Source of the DNA: JARBUG01 sp035628915
GTDB taxonomy: Bacteria > Bacillota > Sulfobacillia > Symbiobacteriales > Symbiobacteriaceae
Reading direction: 5' to 3'
NCBI GenBank assembly: GCA_035628915.1
Contig: DASPIW010000025.1
Span: forward strand, 1 to 56,516
DNA length: 56,516 nt
Positions 7,347 to 15,940 of this stretch are shown here, in pieces (within the stretch, counting starts at the first letter, position 1; each line of letters opens with the position of its first letter). Made by a program: the position numbers and the translations under genes. The notes under the pieces were generated by a model that searched no databases, was not told the DNA's origin, and saw nothing but the letters and a program-made list of their open reading frames with translations.

Positions 7347-8905
7347 ACGCTGCGCACCCGCCGGTGCAGGTGCTCGGGCTGGTTGACGAAGAAGGCGCTG
7401 CCGAAGAGGGCGCCGTCGCCCCGGACAATCTGGCCCTCGGCCCGCCGGGTCAGGTCGCTGCGGCGCATCAGGTAGCCGGTGACCCGGATGAGGTCGCCGC
7501 CGCTGGGGCCCAGGGCGAGGTTGCGGCAGCCCAGCGAGAAGGCGCCCCGCACGATGTCAAGCACCGCCTGCGGGTTGTCGGCCGCCGTTGCCTCAAACTC
7601 GAAGATGTTGGAGACGCCCCCGGTGAAGTGCCGGTCATGGGGGCTGACTGTCCGCAGGTGATCGTACAGGTCCGGCTCATCCCCCGGGGGAATCCGGGCC
7701 GCCGGCGTGTAGCCGGTATCCGAGTCGATGCCGACCTGCGCATGAAGCACCGCCTTGCCGCCGGATCCGGCGCAGAACGGCATCGGCGTTGCAGCCACGC
7801 ACTCCGCCAGCTTCGCGATGATATCGATCGCGAACCGGTCCGCCGCCGCGTCGTGGCCGTAACGGGCGCCGCCCATCAGGCCGTTCACGGCTTCGGCCAG
7901 ACCGAAGACCCCGGCATAGGCGGTGAAGGCCCCGGGGCGAAGGAGCCCTTCCTTCACGAGGAAGGAGTGCTCCAAGAAGCCCGCTTCGGCGCCCAGGAAG
8001 GCGCACCGGGCCGCGATGATTTCGCAGAGCAGGGCCGCCGCCTCGGGGATGGCGGCTTCGAGCATATGGGCAGGCGATTCGGCGCGGGTGGCCACCTTCC
8101 CCAGGTTGACGCGGACCAGCGTGTGGATGCCGCCGCCCACGGGCATCAGGTTATAGCAGGATGCAATGGCGTACTCCTCGCCCCAGTCTGCCGCCGACAG
8201 GGCGTGGTTGTGGAAATAGGGCTTGGAGGCGCCCATGGCGCAGCGGGCGGCCTCCCGGGCGAAGCCCTCCGGCGTTACCCCGGGCGCGTACTTGAACGAA
8301 GTGTTGACCGGCTCGCCGGTCTCCCGGTCCAATTCCAGCAGCAGGCGGCCCATGCGGGTCTCCCCCGGGCCGATGTTGGCGTGGACGAAGCTGGAAGGGA
8401 AGAGCCGGCTGACGACGGTCCAGAAGCTGCGGACGGCCCGCCGGGCCTCGGGCTCGGGCACGGAGTCGAAATACGGCTCCAGAAGCGTATCAAGGTTGCC
8501 CAGCCAGACCGGCTCGAGGGTCACCGTGGCCGAATACTGGTATGCGCTCAGCAGGCCGGCCAGGGCGTCATGCAGGTCCCGGGCCGGCTTCAGCCGGAGG
8601 TATTCGCTGCCCTGCCTGAGCAGGCGGGCATAGTCGGGCGCCGTGTAGCGCGGCCAGAACGGCAGGGGTACTTCCCCAAGCATGCAGACGGTGCCCTCGG
8701 CGAGGGCCTGGCAGGCCGCGTCAGAATACGGGAGATGGGGCAGGACTTTCGCCGCGCCCACGGCGAGCGTTGCCCGGCGCTGGTCGGGGGTGAGGCTGGT
8801 GTCGCGCAGCACGCCCGATACCCATGACCGGAGTTCGCCGACTTTCTCTGCGGTCAGGCCGGTCTTCAGATCTTCATAGGCGGCCATGGTGACTGGATTG
8901 CGCAT
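7343..8905 (-). CDS. yjjI: YjjI-family glycyl-radical enzyme of unknown substrate
   Basis: 520 aa, close to the length of E. coli YjjI (516). The C-terminal glycyl-radical loop RVTGYLMRRSDL is present (radical glycine near residue 485), and the N-terminal 450 residues match the YjjI/DUF3029 type rather than pyruvate formate-lyase. FCAGSGGKAVLHAQVG and CYNLMPVGGGIHTLVR are notable internal motifs; a catalytic cysteine could be the one in IASCYNLMP. ATG at 8905 has a ggag site 9 bases upstream. The reaction of this family is not known. Oxygen sensitivity of the radical implies anaerobic function. Divergent from the hydrolase gene at 9120. Confidence 0.9.
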   Translation of the reverse strand: MRNPVTMAAYEDLKTGLTAEKVGELRSWVSGVLRDTSLTPDQRRATLAVGAAKVLPHLPYSDAACQALAEGTVCMLGEVPLPFWPRYTAPDYARLLRQGSEYLRLKPARDLHDALAGLLSAYQYSATVTLEPVWLGNLDTLLEPYFDSVPEPEARRAVRSFWTVVSRLFPSSFVHANIGPGETRMGRLLLELDRETGEPVNTSFKYAPGVTPEGFAREAARCAMGASKPYFHNHALSAADWGEEYAIASCYNLMPVGGGIHTLVRVNLGKVATRAESPAHMLEAAIPEAAALLCEIIAARCAFLGAEAGFLEHSFLVKEGLLRPGAFTAYAGVFGLAEAVNGLMGGARYGHDAAADRFAIDIIAKLAECVAATPMPFCAGSGGKAVLHAQVGIDSDTGYTPAARIPPGDEPDLYDHLRTVSPHDRHFTGGVSNIFEFEATAADNPQAVLDIVRGAFSLGCRNLALGPSGGDLIRVTGYLMRRSDLTRRAEGQIVRGDGALFGSAFFVNQPEHLHRRVRSV

Positions 8906-9119
8906 GGAGTCTGCTCCCTTGCCCGGTATTGCCGGCATTTGATCACGAGGGTGATGACGTCTTCGCCGCCGGTTGAGTCTGGTCCTGCCGGCGATGAGAT
9001 CGGCCCTGTGCGCGTCCGTTTACTGAACTGGACCAATCTGATATATACTGAAGCTGTATACAAGTTGGGACTTGGTGTCGCGTCGTGGCTTGCCTGCCCG
9101 TGGGAGGAGGATGCATCCG

Positions 9120-10715
9120 ATGAAGCTCAGATTCCTCGCAGTGATCATTTCCACGGTGCTCCTGGCTTCTTCTGCCGTGTTGGGCGCCGATGGGACGGAG
9201 GTTGTCAAGGTCTATCGCAACCAGGTCAAGCTCTGGGTCAACGGGCAGCAGGTCAGGACCGAGAGCCTGCTGCTGGACGGTACGCCCTACGTTCCTGTAC
9301 GGGCCCTCTCCGAGCACCTGGGCCTTGACGCCCAATGGAACCCGGAAACGTACACGGCCTCCGTCAATACCGTCAAGACGTTCACCCTGAAGGACGCAGT
9401 CGATCCGTACAAGCCGGTCATCTTCCTCGGCGACCTGGGGCTGCAGGCGAGCCGGATCGAAGCATTCAGGCTGGAACACGAGGGAACAGTACTTATCAAG
9501 AAGTTCGACTTCCTCGGCAATCAGCTGCAGATTGCCGACGTCGCGGCAACGGGGGGCAGCGTCCTCGATGTCGACCGGGCGTATACGCTCAAGCTATACG
9601 CCGGGGACGGCGCCCGGTACGTCATCCAATTCGTCACGAAGGGATTGCCGGAGATTACCGAGCGTGAGGAACGCCAGGTGGTCTTCGTGCCGGCAATGCC
9701 GGAAAAGGGCTTCTACTGGCCGTATTACCTCGCCGTTCCGAGCAACCGGAACGCGGCGCCAAATCGGGGCCACCGGCGCTTCCTGATGGTGGACACCACC
9801 AACACCGGCACGACCGTTGATGTCGCCGACCTGTTCAAGCGGGCCAGCACCGAGGTCACCGGTCTGCGCCAACTCTCGATGCGGCTGGCGGAGCAGCTCT
9901 GGGCGCCCATGATCTACCCGGCTTTCCCCAGGCCTTCCGTGCAGTATACCCTTGACGGCGAAGCCAACCACTTCTACACCCACGCCTTGGACCGCGACAC
10001 GGCGACGCTCCACGTGAAAATGCGGGGCGCCAGGGCTGCCAAGGTGCTTACTGAAGAGTTCCAGCGGGCCGGATTCGACGCCGGGATGTTCATGAACCTG
10101 GATCTGCAGCTAAATGCCATGATCGATCACGCCATCGGCTACCTGAACCAGTACGGCCATAACGTGCAGCCCAAGCGGGTCTTTCTGGTGGGGTATTCCG
10201 CATCGGGCACCTTTACCGACCGCTACGCGGCGCTCCAGCCGGACCGGGTCAAGGCCGTGGCGTCAGGCGCCACGCTGGACGACATGATGCTGCCGCTGGC
10301 CGAATGGAAGGGGCAGAGCCTGATCTTCCCCATCGGCGTCAGCGACTACCGGGAGATCACGGGGCGGAGCTTCGACCTGCAGAGGCACAACCAGGTTGCC
10401 CGGCTGATCTACATGGGCGAAGATGACACCAACAATACGCTCCCATATAATGACTGCTACGGCGAACAGGAACGCCAGATCATCCGGAGCCTCTGGGGCG
10501 TGGAAGTGCTGCCCAGGGCAAAGGCCCTGATCGAGCTATACGGTCAGGCCGGCGGCCAGGGGATCTTCGTGCTGGACAAGGGCATCCAGCACGGCACCTC
10601 CAGTCAGATGATCGAGTATGTGAAGACCTTCCTGCAAGCCAATCGCGACAACGACGTCCCGGTCTATCCGCTGCCCTCCGACCCGGGGCAGCTCAAGTAC
10701 ACGCTCTTTGAATGA
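9120..10715 (+). CDS. Exported alpha/beta hydrolase with copper-amine-oxidase-type N-domain
   Basis: 531-aa secreted protein. A signal peptide (MKLRFLAVIISTVLLASSAVLGA) is followed by a copper amine oxidase N-terminal-like repeat domain (VKLWVNGQQV, LLLDGTPYVPVRALSEHLG, residues about 30-85), a wall-associated module frequent in Firmicutes. The rest is a hydrolase: the nucleophile elbow GYSASG lies near residue 355, and a late histidine (IQHGTS, near 490) could complete a triad. The expected acid may be the aspartate in VLDKG just before it. Likely substrate is a polymer-derived ester or peptide; not determinable. ATG at 9120 follows GGAGGAGG by 9 bases; an ATG at 9111 has no spacing. Confidence 0.85.
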   Translation: MKLRFLAVIISTVLLASSAVLGADGTEVVKVYRNQVKLWVNGQQVRTESLLLDGTPYVPVRALSEHLGLDAQWNPETYTASVNTVKTFTLKDAVDPYKPVIFLGDLGLQASRIEAFRLEHEGTVLIKKFDFLGNQLQIADVAATGGSVLDVDRAYTLKLYAGDGARYVIQFVTKGLPEITEREERQVVFVPAMPEKGFYWPYYLAVPSNRNAAPNRGHRRFLMVDTTNTGTTVDVADLFKRASTEVTGLRQLSMRLAEQLWAPMIYPAFPRPSVQYTLDGEANHFYTHALDRDTATLHVKMRGARAAKVLTEEFQRAGFDAGMFMNLDLQLNAMIDHAIGYLNQYGHNVQPKRVFLVGYSASGTFTDRYAALQPDRVKAVASGATLDDMMLPLAEWKGQSLIFPIGVSDYREITGRSFDLQRHNQVARLIYMGEDDTNNTLPYNDCYGEQERQIIRSLWGVEVLPRAKALIELYGQAGGQGIFVLDKGIQHGTSSQMIEYVKTFLQANRDNDVPVYPLPSDPGQLKYTLFE

Positions 10716-10717
10716 GA

Positions 10718-10745
10718 GCAGGCCCCGCCGGGTGGCGGGGCCTGC
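10718..10745. terminator. Bidirectional terminator
   Basis: Perfect 12-bp GC-rich stem (10718-10729 with 10734-10745), loop gggt, starting 3 bp after the hydrolase stop and ending just after the stop of the convergent MoaD-like gene. Serves both transcripts. Confidence 0.8.
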
Positions 10746-10752
10746 CTTCATC

Positions 10753-11019
10753 CTATCCGCCGGCAAACGGCGGGATGAACCGAATCTCGCTGTCGGGTCC
10801 GACGGGCGTTCGCAGGCCACGCCGGGCCTCCGCATCGTCAACCAGCACGGCGAACTGCCTGTGCAGTGAGCCGTCGGGCCGGCAAAGCCGGGCTTTCACG
10901 CCGGGCCACGCCTGCTCCAGGTTCCCGATTACCTCGCCGAGGGTCGCGCCCGGCGCTGCGACCATCTCCCGGCCCCCGACCAGTTCCCGCATCAAGGCGG
11001 GCAGCCAGACCTTAGCCAT
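10753..11019 (-). CDS. MoaD/ThiS-like ubiquitin-fold protein
   Basis: 88-aa beta-grasp protein ending in the GG required for thiocarboxylation (PFAGG). The core (ATLGEVIGNLEQAWPGVKARL, then VLVDDAEARRGL and GPDSEIRFIPP) is typical of MoaD, the sulfur carrier subunit of molybdopterin synthase. It is the last gene of a molybdoenzyme operon and overlaps the catalytic subunit gene by 8 bp, so a role in making or sulfurating the cofactor for that enzyme is likely. No MoaE is nearby. ThiS is the alternative. Confidence 0.85.
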   Translation of the reverse strand: MAKVWLPALMRELVGGREMVAAPGATLGEVIGNLEQAWPGVKARLCRPDGSLHRQFAVLVDDAEARRGLRTPVGPDSEIRFIPPFAGG

Positions 11020-13237
11020 GGCGCAGCGAAGCCAGGCAGATCTGTTCCGCCGTCATCGGCAGATCGCAGAGCCGGTGACCGGTGGCCCGGCAGACGGCGT
11101 TGGCCAGCGCCCCCGCCCCGGGCACGGCGCCCGCTTCGCCCACGCCCCGCACGCCGTATGGATGGGCCGGATTGGGCACTTCCACCAGCACGGTCTCAAT
11201 GGGCGGTACGTCTACAAAGGTGGGCAGCCGGTAATCGAGGAAGTTCGGATTGAGCAGGCGGCCTTCGCTGTCGTAGACGTACGCCTCGTACAGCGCCCGC
11301 CCGATGGACTGGGCGACGGCGCCCTGCAGCTGCCCTTCCACGTAGGCGGGATGGATCGCCCTGCCCACATCCTGCACGGCGGTGTAGCGCAGGATTGCGA
11401 CCTTGCCGGTATCGGGATCGACTTCCACATCGGCGATGTGCACGGCGAAGGCCGGGGAACCGCCGGCCCCGCTCATCGTGCCGACGCCATAGATGGGACC
11501 CTGCTCGGCCAGTTCTTTGAGCGTCAGCACCTCTCCACCGTGCACGCAGCCCGTGCCGGGAACGTATGCCACTTCATCCACCGGGCAGTCCCATGCCCGG
11601 GCCGCCTCCTCGCAAAGGTGCCGCCGGGCATCCTGCGCCGCCTTCACGCAGGCCCAACCCGTGGTGACGGTGGAGCGCGAGCCGCCGGTCACGTCGCTGT
11701 AGCCGACAGAGTCCGTGTCCCCGATCTGCGGCTTGACCTGTGCGTACGGAATCCCCAGTTCCTCCGCGACGATCATCGCCATGGAGGCCCGGGAGCCGCT
11801 CAGGTCGATGGCGCCCAGCGTCAGCGCCACGCTGCCGTCCCGGTTGATGACCAAATGCACCGAAGATGTGCCGTCCCAGTTGCCCCAGAAGCCGGCGGCA
11901 ACGCCACGGCCCCGGTTCGGGCCCTGGAGCGGGGTCTGGTAGTGGGGGGTGGCCCGGGCGGCCTCCAGCGCCTCCACCAGCCCGATGGCCGGCCAGCGGC
12001 GCCCGGCGGGGGTCAGGTCGCCCCGGCGGACGGCGTTCTTCAACCGCAACTCGATGGGGTCGATGCCGAGCATCGCCGCCAACTCGTCGATCACGCTTTC
12101 CGCCGCAAAGGCAGCGTTGGGAGCGCCCGGCGCCCGGTACGCGGAGATGCGGGGCCGGTTGGTCAGGACATCGTAGCCGTCCAGTCGCAGATTCGACACC
12201 TTGCTATATGGTGCAAACATGCACGAGACGCCGCTGCCGACGGCGCTGTCGGCGAAGGCGCCCACTTCGTACGCCAGCCAGCCTTCCAGGGCCGTGATGG
12301 TTCCGTCCCGGCGGGCGCCGACTTTCGCCCGGATGATCCCCCGGGGATCGGGTCCCGTGGCCTTGAAGACCTCCGCGCGGGTCATGACCAGTTGGACGGG
12401 GCGCCCCGCCTTGCGGGCGAGCAGCACGGCCAGGGGCTCCAGGTAGACCTTGGACTTGCCGCCGAAGCCGCCCCCGATTTCACAGGGAATCACCCTGATC
12501 TTCCCCGGCGGCAGATCCAGCAGCCCCGCCACCTGCCCACGGGCATCAAAGGAGCCCTGGGTGGACGTCCAGATGATCACCTGTCCGTCTTCACCTACTT
12601 TTGCAGTAGCTACCTGGGGTTCGATGTAGCCCTGGTGGATCATCGACGTGCGGAACTCCCGTTCGACGATCACATCCGCCTCGGCGAAGCCCGCCGCCAC
12701 GTCACCCCGGCTGATGGGGATGTGCCCTGCGATGTTCGAGGGCTTTTCCGGGCGCACCCCGCCCCAGACGTTGGTGTACAGGTTTGGGTGAAGGAGGGGG
12801 GCCGTCTCTTTCATGGCATCGAGAATGTCGGTCACCGGCAGCAGCAGTTCGTACTCCACCCGGATCGCCCGGCAGGCTGCTTCCGCCAGATCGGGCGAGA
12901 GGGCGGCGACCGCTGCGACGGGGTGCCCGTCAAACAGGACCTTGTCGCCCGCGAGGATGATCTCCTTGATCTGCGTCTGATCTTCGCCCAGGCGGGCGGC
13001 GGGCTCCATCGGCACCTCCGGCAGGTCCGCACCGGTCACTACAGCGTAAACGCCCGGCATGGCGGCGGCCGCGGCGGTATCAATGGAGACGATGCGGGCG
13101 TGGGCATGGGGGCTGCGGAGCACCTTGCCGTAGAGCATGCCCGGCAGCTGCACATCGGCGCCGAAGACGGCCCGCCCGGTCACCTTCTCCACCCCGTCGG
13201 GGCGGATGGGCCGCGTGCCGATTACCTGGTAGGTCAT
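11012..13237 (-). CDS. Xanthine dehydrogenase-family molybdopterin subunit
   Basis: 741-aa catalytic subunit of a hydroxylase of the xanthine oxidase family. Aldehyde oxidase/xanthine dehydrogenase a/b hammerhead domain (residues about 10-120, starting RPDGVEKVTGRAVFGADVQ), then the cofactor domain with GGGFGGKS (near 255), AYRAPGAPNAAFAAES (near 360) and the C-terminal GVRGVGEAGAVPGAGALANAV with the conserved catalytic glutamate. It lacks the AYxCSFR loop of carbon monoxide dehydrogenase. Substrate could be a purine, aldehyde or heterocycle. ATG at 13237 overlaps the stop of the iron-sulfur subunit gene (ATGA). Confidence 0.93.
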   Translation of the reverse strand: MTYQVIGTRPIRPDGVEKVTGRAVFGADVQLPGMLYGKVLRSPHAHARIVSIDTAAAAAMPGVYAVVTGADLPEVPMEPAARLGEDQTQIKEIILAGDKVLFDGHPVAAVAALSPDLAEAACRAIRVEYELLLPVTDILDAMKETAPLLHPNLYTNVWGGVRPEKPSNIAGHIPISRGDVAAGFAEADVIVEREFRTSMIHQGYIEPQVATAKVGEDGQVIIWTSTQGSFDARGQVAGLLDLPPGKIRVIPCEIGGGFGGKSKVYLEPLAVLLARKAGRPVQLVMTRAEVFKATGPDPRGIIRAKVGARRDGTITALEGWLAYEVGAFADSAVGSGVSCMFAPYSKVSNLRLDGYDVLTNRPRISAYRAPGAPNAAFAAESVIDELAAMLGIDPIELRLKNAVRRGDLTPAGRRWPAIGLVEALEAARATPHYQTPLQGPNRGRGVAAGFWGNWDGTSSVHLVINRDGSVALTLGAIDLSGSRASMAMIVAEELGIPYAQVKPQIGDTDSVGYSDVTGGSRSTVTTGWACVKAAQDARRHLCEEAARAWDCPVDEVAYVPGTGCVHGGEVLTLKELAEQGPIYGVGTMSGAGGSPAFAVHIADVEVDPDTGKVAILRYTAVQDVGRAIHPAYVEGQLQGAVAQSIGRALYEAYVYDSEGRLLNPNFLDYRLPTFVDVPPIETVLVEVPNPAHPYGVRGVGEAGAVPGAGALANAVCRATGHRLCDLPMTAEQICLASLRHG

Positions 13238-13722
13238 AGCGCCGTCGCCTCCTTCATCCGCTGGGCCGCGTCGCTCACTGCGCGGGCGATCTTGTCGTAG
13301 CCGGTGCAGCGGCAGAGGTTGCCGGCCAGGAACTGCCGGATCTCCGCCTCGGTGGGGTCGGGGTGGGCCCGGAGGAGGGCGGTGGCGGTCATCAGCACGC
13401 CCGGGGTGCAGAATCCGCATTGGACGGCGGCGTGCTCGAGAATGGCCTGCTGCAGGGCGGAGAGCTTGCCTTCCCGGGCGAGCCCTTCCACCGTGGTGAC
13501 GTGGCGGCCGTCCACTTCGACGGCGAGCACCAGGCAGGAGTTGACGACCCGGCCGTCCAGCAGGACGGAGCAGGCGCCGCAGTTGCCGTTGCTGCAGCCT
13601 TCTTTGGTGCCGGTCAGACGCAGTTCACCCCGGAGGATCTCCAGCAGGCTCTGCCGGGGCTCGCACAGGAAGGTCATTGCATCGCCGTTGATGGTCGCTG
13701 TGACGGTGATCAACTCAAGCAT
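13234..13722 (-). CDS. Molybdenum hydroxylase [2Fe-2S] subunit
   Basis: 162-aa electron-transfer subunit. N-terminal plant-ferredoxin domain with GCSNGNCGACSVLLDG and a fourth cysteine in VNSCL for cluster I; C-terminal helical domain with QCGFCTPG and NLCRCTGY for cluster II. All eight cysteines are present. It passes electrons from the molybdenum site to the FAD subunit. Gene order FAD, FeS, Mo is standard, and the start overlaps the FAD gene by 8 bp. Confidence 0.95.
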   Translation of the reverse strand: MLELITVTATINGDAMTFLCEPRQSLLEILRGELRLTGTKEGCSNGNCGACSVLLDGRVVNSCLVLAVEVDGRHVTTVEGLAREGKLSALQQAILEHAAVQCGFCTPGVLMTATALLRAHPDPTEAEIRQFLAGNLCRCTGYDKIARAVSDAAQRMKEATAL

Positions 13723-14581
13723 TCGCCTTCGCCTCCTCTGCTGCGGCGTAGATGGCCCGGCGGGTCAGGACGCCCGCCAGGTGGCGCCGGTACTCCGCCG
13801 TGCAGCGCGCATCGCTGATGGGTTGGCAGGCGGCCTGGGCGGCCAGGGCGGCGGCGTTCACGGCGGCCTCCGAGACGGGGCGCCCGGTCAGGAGGGCGGC
13901 GGCTTCGGGCACGGGGAGCGGGGTAGGCGCAACGGCGGAGAGGGCGATGCGGGCAGCCTCGACGATGCCGTCACGCAGGACGAGCATGGCGCCGGCGCCG
14001 GCAAAAGCGATATCCATCTCGCCCCTGGGCGTAAAGCGGAGGTAGGCAGCGCCCATGCCGGGGGGCGGGAGGGGGATGCGGAAGCCGGCCAATAGTTCGC
14101 CGGGGCCGAGGCAGGTCCGGCCGGGGCCGGTGACGAAGCGCTCTGCGGGCACAGTGCGGCGGCCGGCGGGGCCGGCGATTTCGCATTGTGCGCCCAGGAG
14201 AATCAGCGCGGGCACAGCGTCGGCCGAGGGGGACCCGTTGCAGAGGTTGCCCCCCACGGTGGCCCGCCCCTGAATCTGGACCGAGCCGACGAGGCGGGTG
14301 GCGGCGGCCAGCACCCGGTAGCGCTGCCGGACGACTGGGTGCGAATAGATGTCGAGGCAGGGGACGGCGGCGCCCAGCCAGAGCCCTTCCCCTTCGGCGA
14401 AGCGCACGGCGGTCAGTTCGGGGATCCGTTTGATGTCGATCATCACGTCGCAGGTTCGGCGCCCCTGGCGCAGCTGGACCAGGAGGTCGGTCCCTCCGGC
14501 CAGGGGGGTCGCACCGCTCTCTTGGAGCAGCAGCACGGCTTCATCCACCGTCTGGGGGCGTAGGTAGCGAAAGGCGTTCAC
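13715..14581 (-). CDS. Molybdenum hydroxylase FAD-binding subunit
   Basis: 288-aa flavoprotein subunit (CoxM/XdhB type). FAD-binding motifs ATPLAGGTDLLVQLRQG (about residue 25) and TVGGNLCNGSPSADAVP (about 105) are clear, followed by the C-terminal CO-dehydrogenase flavoprotein domain. GTG at 14581 has an aaggagg site 8 bases upstream, better than the upstream ATG. First gene of a four-gene operon on the minus strand; it shares a 68-bp promoter gap with the divergent Nudix gene (a taatat box lies near 14612). Confidence 0.93.
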   Translation of the reverse strand: MNAFRYLRPQTVDEAVLLLQESGATPLAGGTDLLVQLRQGRRTCDVMIDIKRIPELTAVRFAEGEGLWLGAAVPCLDIYSHPVVRQRYRVLAAATRLVGSVQIQGRATVGGNLCNGSPSADAVPALILLGAQCEIAGPAGRRTVPAERFVTGPGRTCLGPGELLAGFRIPLPPPGMGAAYLRFTPRGEMDIAFAGAGAMLVLRDGIVEAARIALSAVAPTPLPVPEAAALLTGRPVSEAAVNAAALAAQAACQPISDARCTAEYRRHLAGVLTRRAIYAAAEEAKANA

Positions 14582-14649
14582 GGCGGGCCTCCTTCTCATT
14601 GGATGTACTCTTAATATTCAGTGTAGCACAATTCGCGGAGGTGGGTGGC

Positions 14650-15273
14650 GTGATGATGCTGGAGCAGTTCGCTCCTGAAGGGGTGGAGGCCGGTGTAGGC
14701 TTGGCACTGGAAGACGGGTCGGGGAGCTACTTGTTCTTCCTGGCGGGGCGCAAGCACGGGTGCCCGCCGGGGGAGCTATTTTACGCCGGGGTGGGCGGGC
14801 ATAAGGAGCCGGGTGAAGACTGGGTGGCCTGTGCCCACCGGGAGGCGGCGGAGGAGATAGGCGCTGCCATCGAACTGCTGCCGTCGGGCGTCACCTGGCA
14901 CGTGGCGACATCCGGCGCGGTGGCGCCGGTGGACGTGGCCGATGGGCCCAAGCCCTTGGCTTTGTATGAGATGATCCATCCCCCGGGGACGAAGCGAGCG
15001 GGGCACCTCTATCGGATTGTAGTCTACCGGGCCCGGCTGCTGGGCGCGCCGAAAGACCTCCCGCCGGAGGAGGTCGGGGGGTTGATCGCTCTGACGCCAG
15101 AGCAGGTAGCCTGCGCCCCCGGGGAGCGGCGGGCGCTGGCTGATTTGCTGCGGGGGGGCGCCCGCCTCGTGGCGGCGACTCGGGAGATCCGGGAAGATGC
15201 CTTGCTGTATCCCATCGGGACGGCGGCGGTGCTGGCGCGGGTGTTTGGCGGTGCCCTCAATAGCGCTCAATAA
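14650..15273 (+). CDS. Nudix hydrolase
   Basis: 207-aa hydrolase of a nucleoside-diphosphate-linked or similar phosphoanhydride. The Nudix box is complete: G-HKEPG-E-DWVACAH-REAAEEIG at residues about 45-68. The C-terminal 80 residues are not diagnostic. GTG at 14650 follows a ggagg site by 8 bases, giving an N-terminus MMMLEQF-like after initiation; an upstream in-frame ATG lacks a site. Divergent from the molybdenum hydroxylase operon; no functional link visible beyond position. Confidence 0.85.
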   Translation: MMMLEQFAPEGVEAGVGLALEDGSGSYLFFLAGRKHGCPPGELFYAGVGGHKEPGEDWVACAHREAAEEIGAAIELLPSGVTWHVATSGAVAPVDVADGPKPLALYEMIHPPGTKRAGHLYRIVVYRARLLGAPKDLPPEEVGGLIALTPEQVACAPGERRALADLLRGGARLVAATREIREDALLYPIGTAAVLARVFGGALNSAQ

Positions 15274-15535
15274 GACTTTTTCGCATGCTCCTCCCTGGTC
15301 CGATGCGAAGGATTTCCGTGAGGGCACGTGGACAACACCGCGGTTGATCGCATCTCCAGGCGGTCGATTCACCGAAGCCTTGCCCAGCAACGAACCTGGC
15401 GACAGGCCCGGAACAGACGCTTCCGGTTCCTGCCGATGTGCCGGCTGGATACCGGACCTCAGGGAATTTTCGCACAGTCCGGGCTCCGTTCGCCTGTTCA
15501 AAATTCACGTAAGGCTGCCTCCGGGAGGGGTTCAT
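15274..15535. other. Gene-free gap upstream of the GNAT remnant
   Basis: 262 bp with no credible coding sequence on either strand. It contains several short hairpins but no poly-T terminator and no riboswitch I can identify. It may be remnant DNA connected to the decay of the adjacent GNAT gene. Confidence 0.4.
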
Positions 15536-15890
15536 ATGGTCCATTACGTGACATCGGCCCACGGTCTTACCGCCGACCAGGTCCAGGGCTTCTTTGTGGG
15601 GTGGCCCAATCATCCCGCCCCCGGAATCTTCCTCAAGATTCTCGGCAACGCCCCCCATCTGGTGCTCGCCATTGATGATGAGTCGGGTCGGATGGTCGGG
15701 TTCATCAACGCGATCAGTGACGGCATACATTGGCAGCGAGTTGGTGCGGCGCATGCTCGACCAGCTCAGCGGCTACTACATGGTCGACCTCTGCTGCGAC
15801 CCGGACTTGGAGCCGTTCTACGAGCGGCTTGGTATGCGCCGGGCCGTGGCAATGTCCAAGCCCAACAATAGTCGGCAGTCGGGGGTCTGG
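15536..15890 (+). pseudogene. GNAT N-acetyltransferase remnant
   Basis: The first 60 residues (starting MVHYVTSAHGLTADQVQGFF, with LVLAIDDESGRMVGFINAISDGI) read as the N-terminal half of a GNAT acetyltransferase in one frame. At about 15730 the sequence switches to the next frame, resuming GSELVRRMLDQLSGYYMVDLCCDPDLEPFYERLGM, the C-terminal half. The intervening 20 or so residues, which would carry beta-4 and the first part of the acetyl-CoA loop (Q/RxxGxG), are missing. So an internal deletion plus frameshift inactivated the gene. A gggagggg ribosome site still precedes the ATG. Confidence 0.8.
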
Positions 15891-15940
15891 ATTCAGCCAG
15901 GCCGTCCTCCAGCAGGGCGCCCACGGGCCCGAGGCCTTCA

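Noticed and set aside
10712..13300. 862-codon open frame on the plus strand
   Set aside because: Antisense to the molybdenum hydroxylase genes; low-complexity His/Arg/Gly-rich product and no ribosome site. High GC makes such shadows common.
15320..15345. T-box-like accaccgcgg stretch
   Set aside because: Only a partial match to the T-box antiterminator; no specifier stem or terminator follows and the downstream gene is a broken GNAT.
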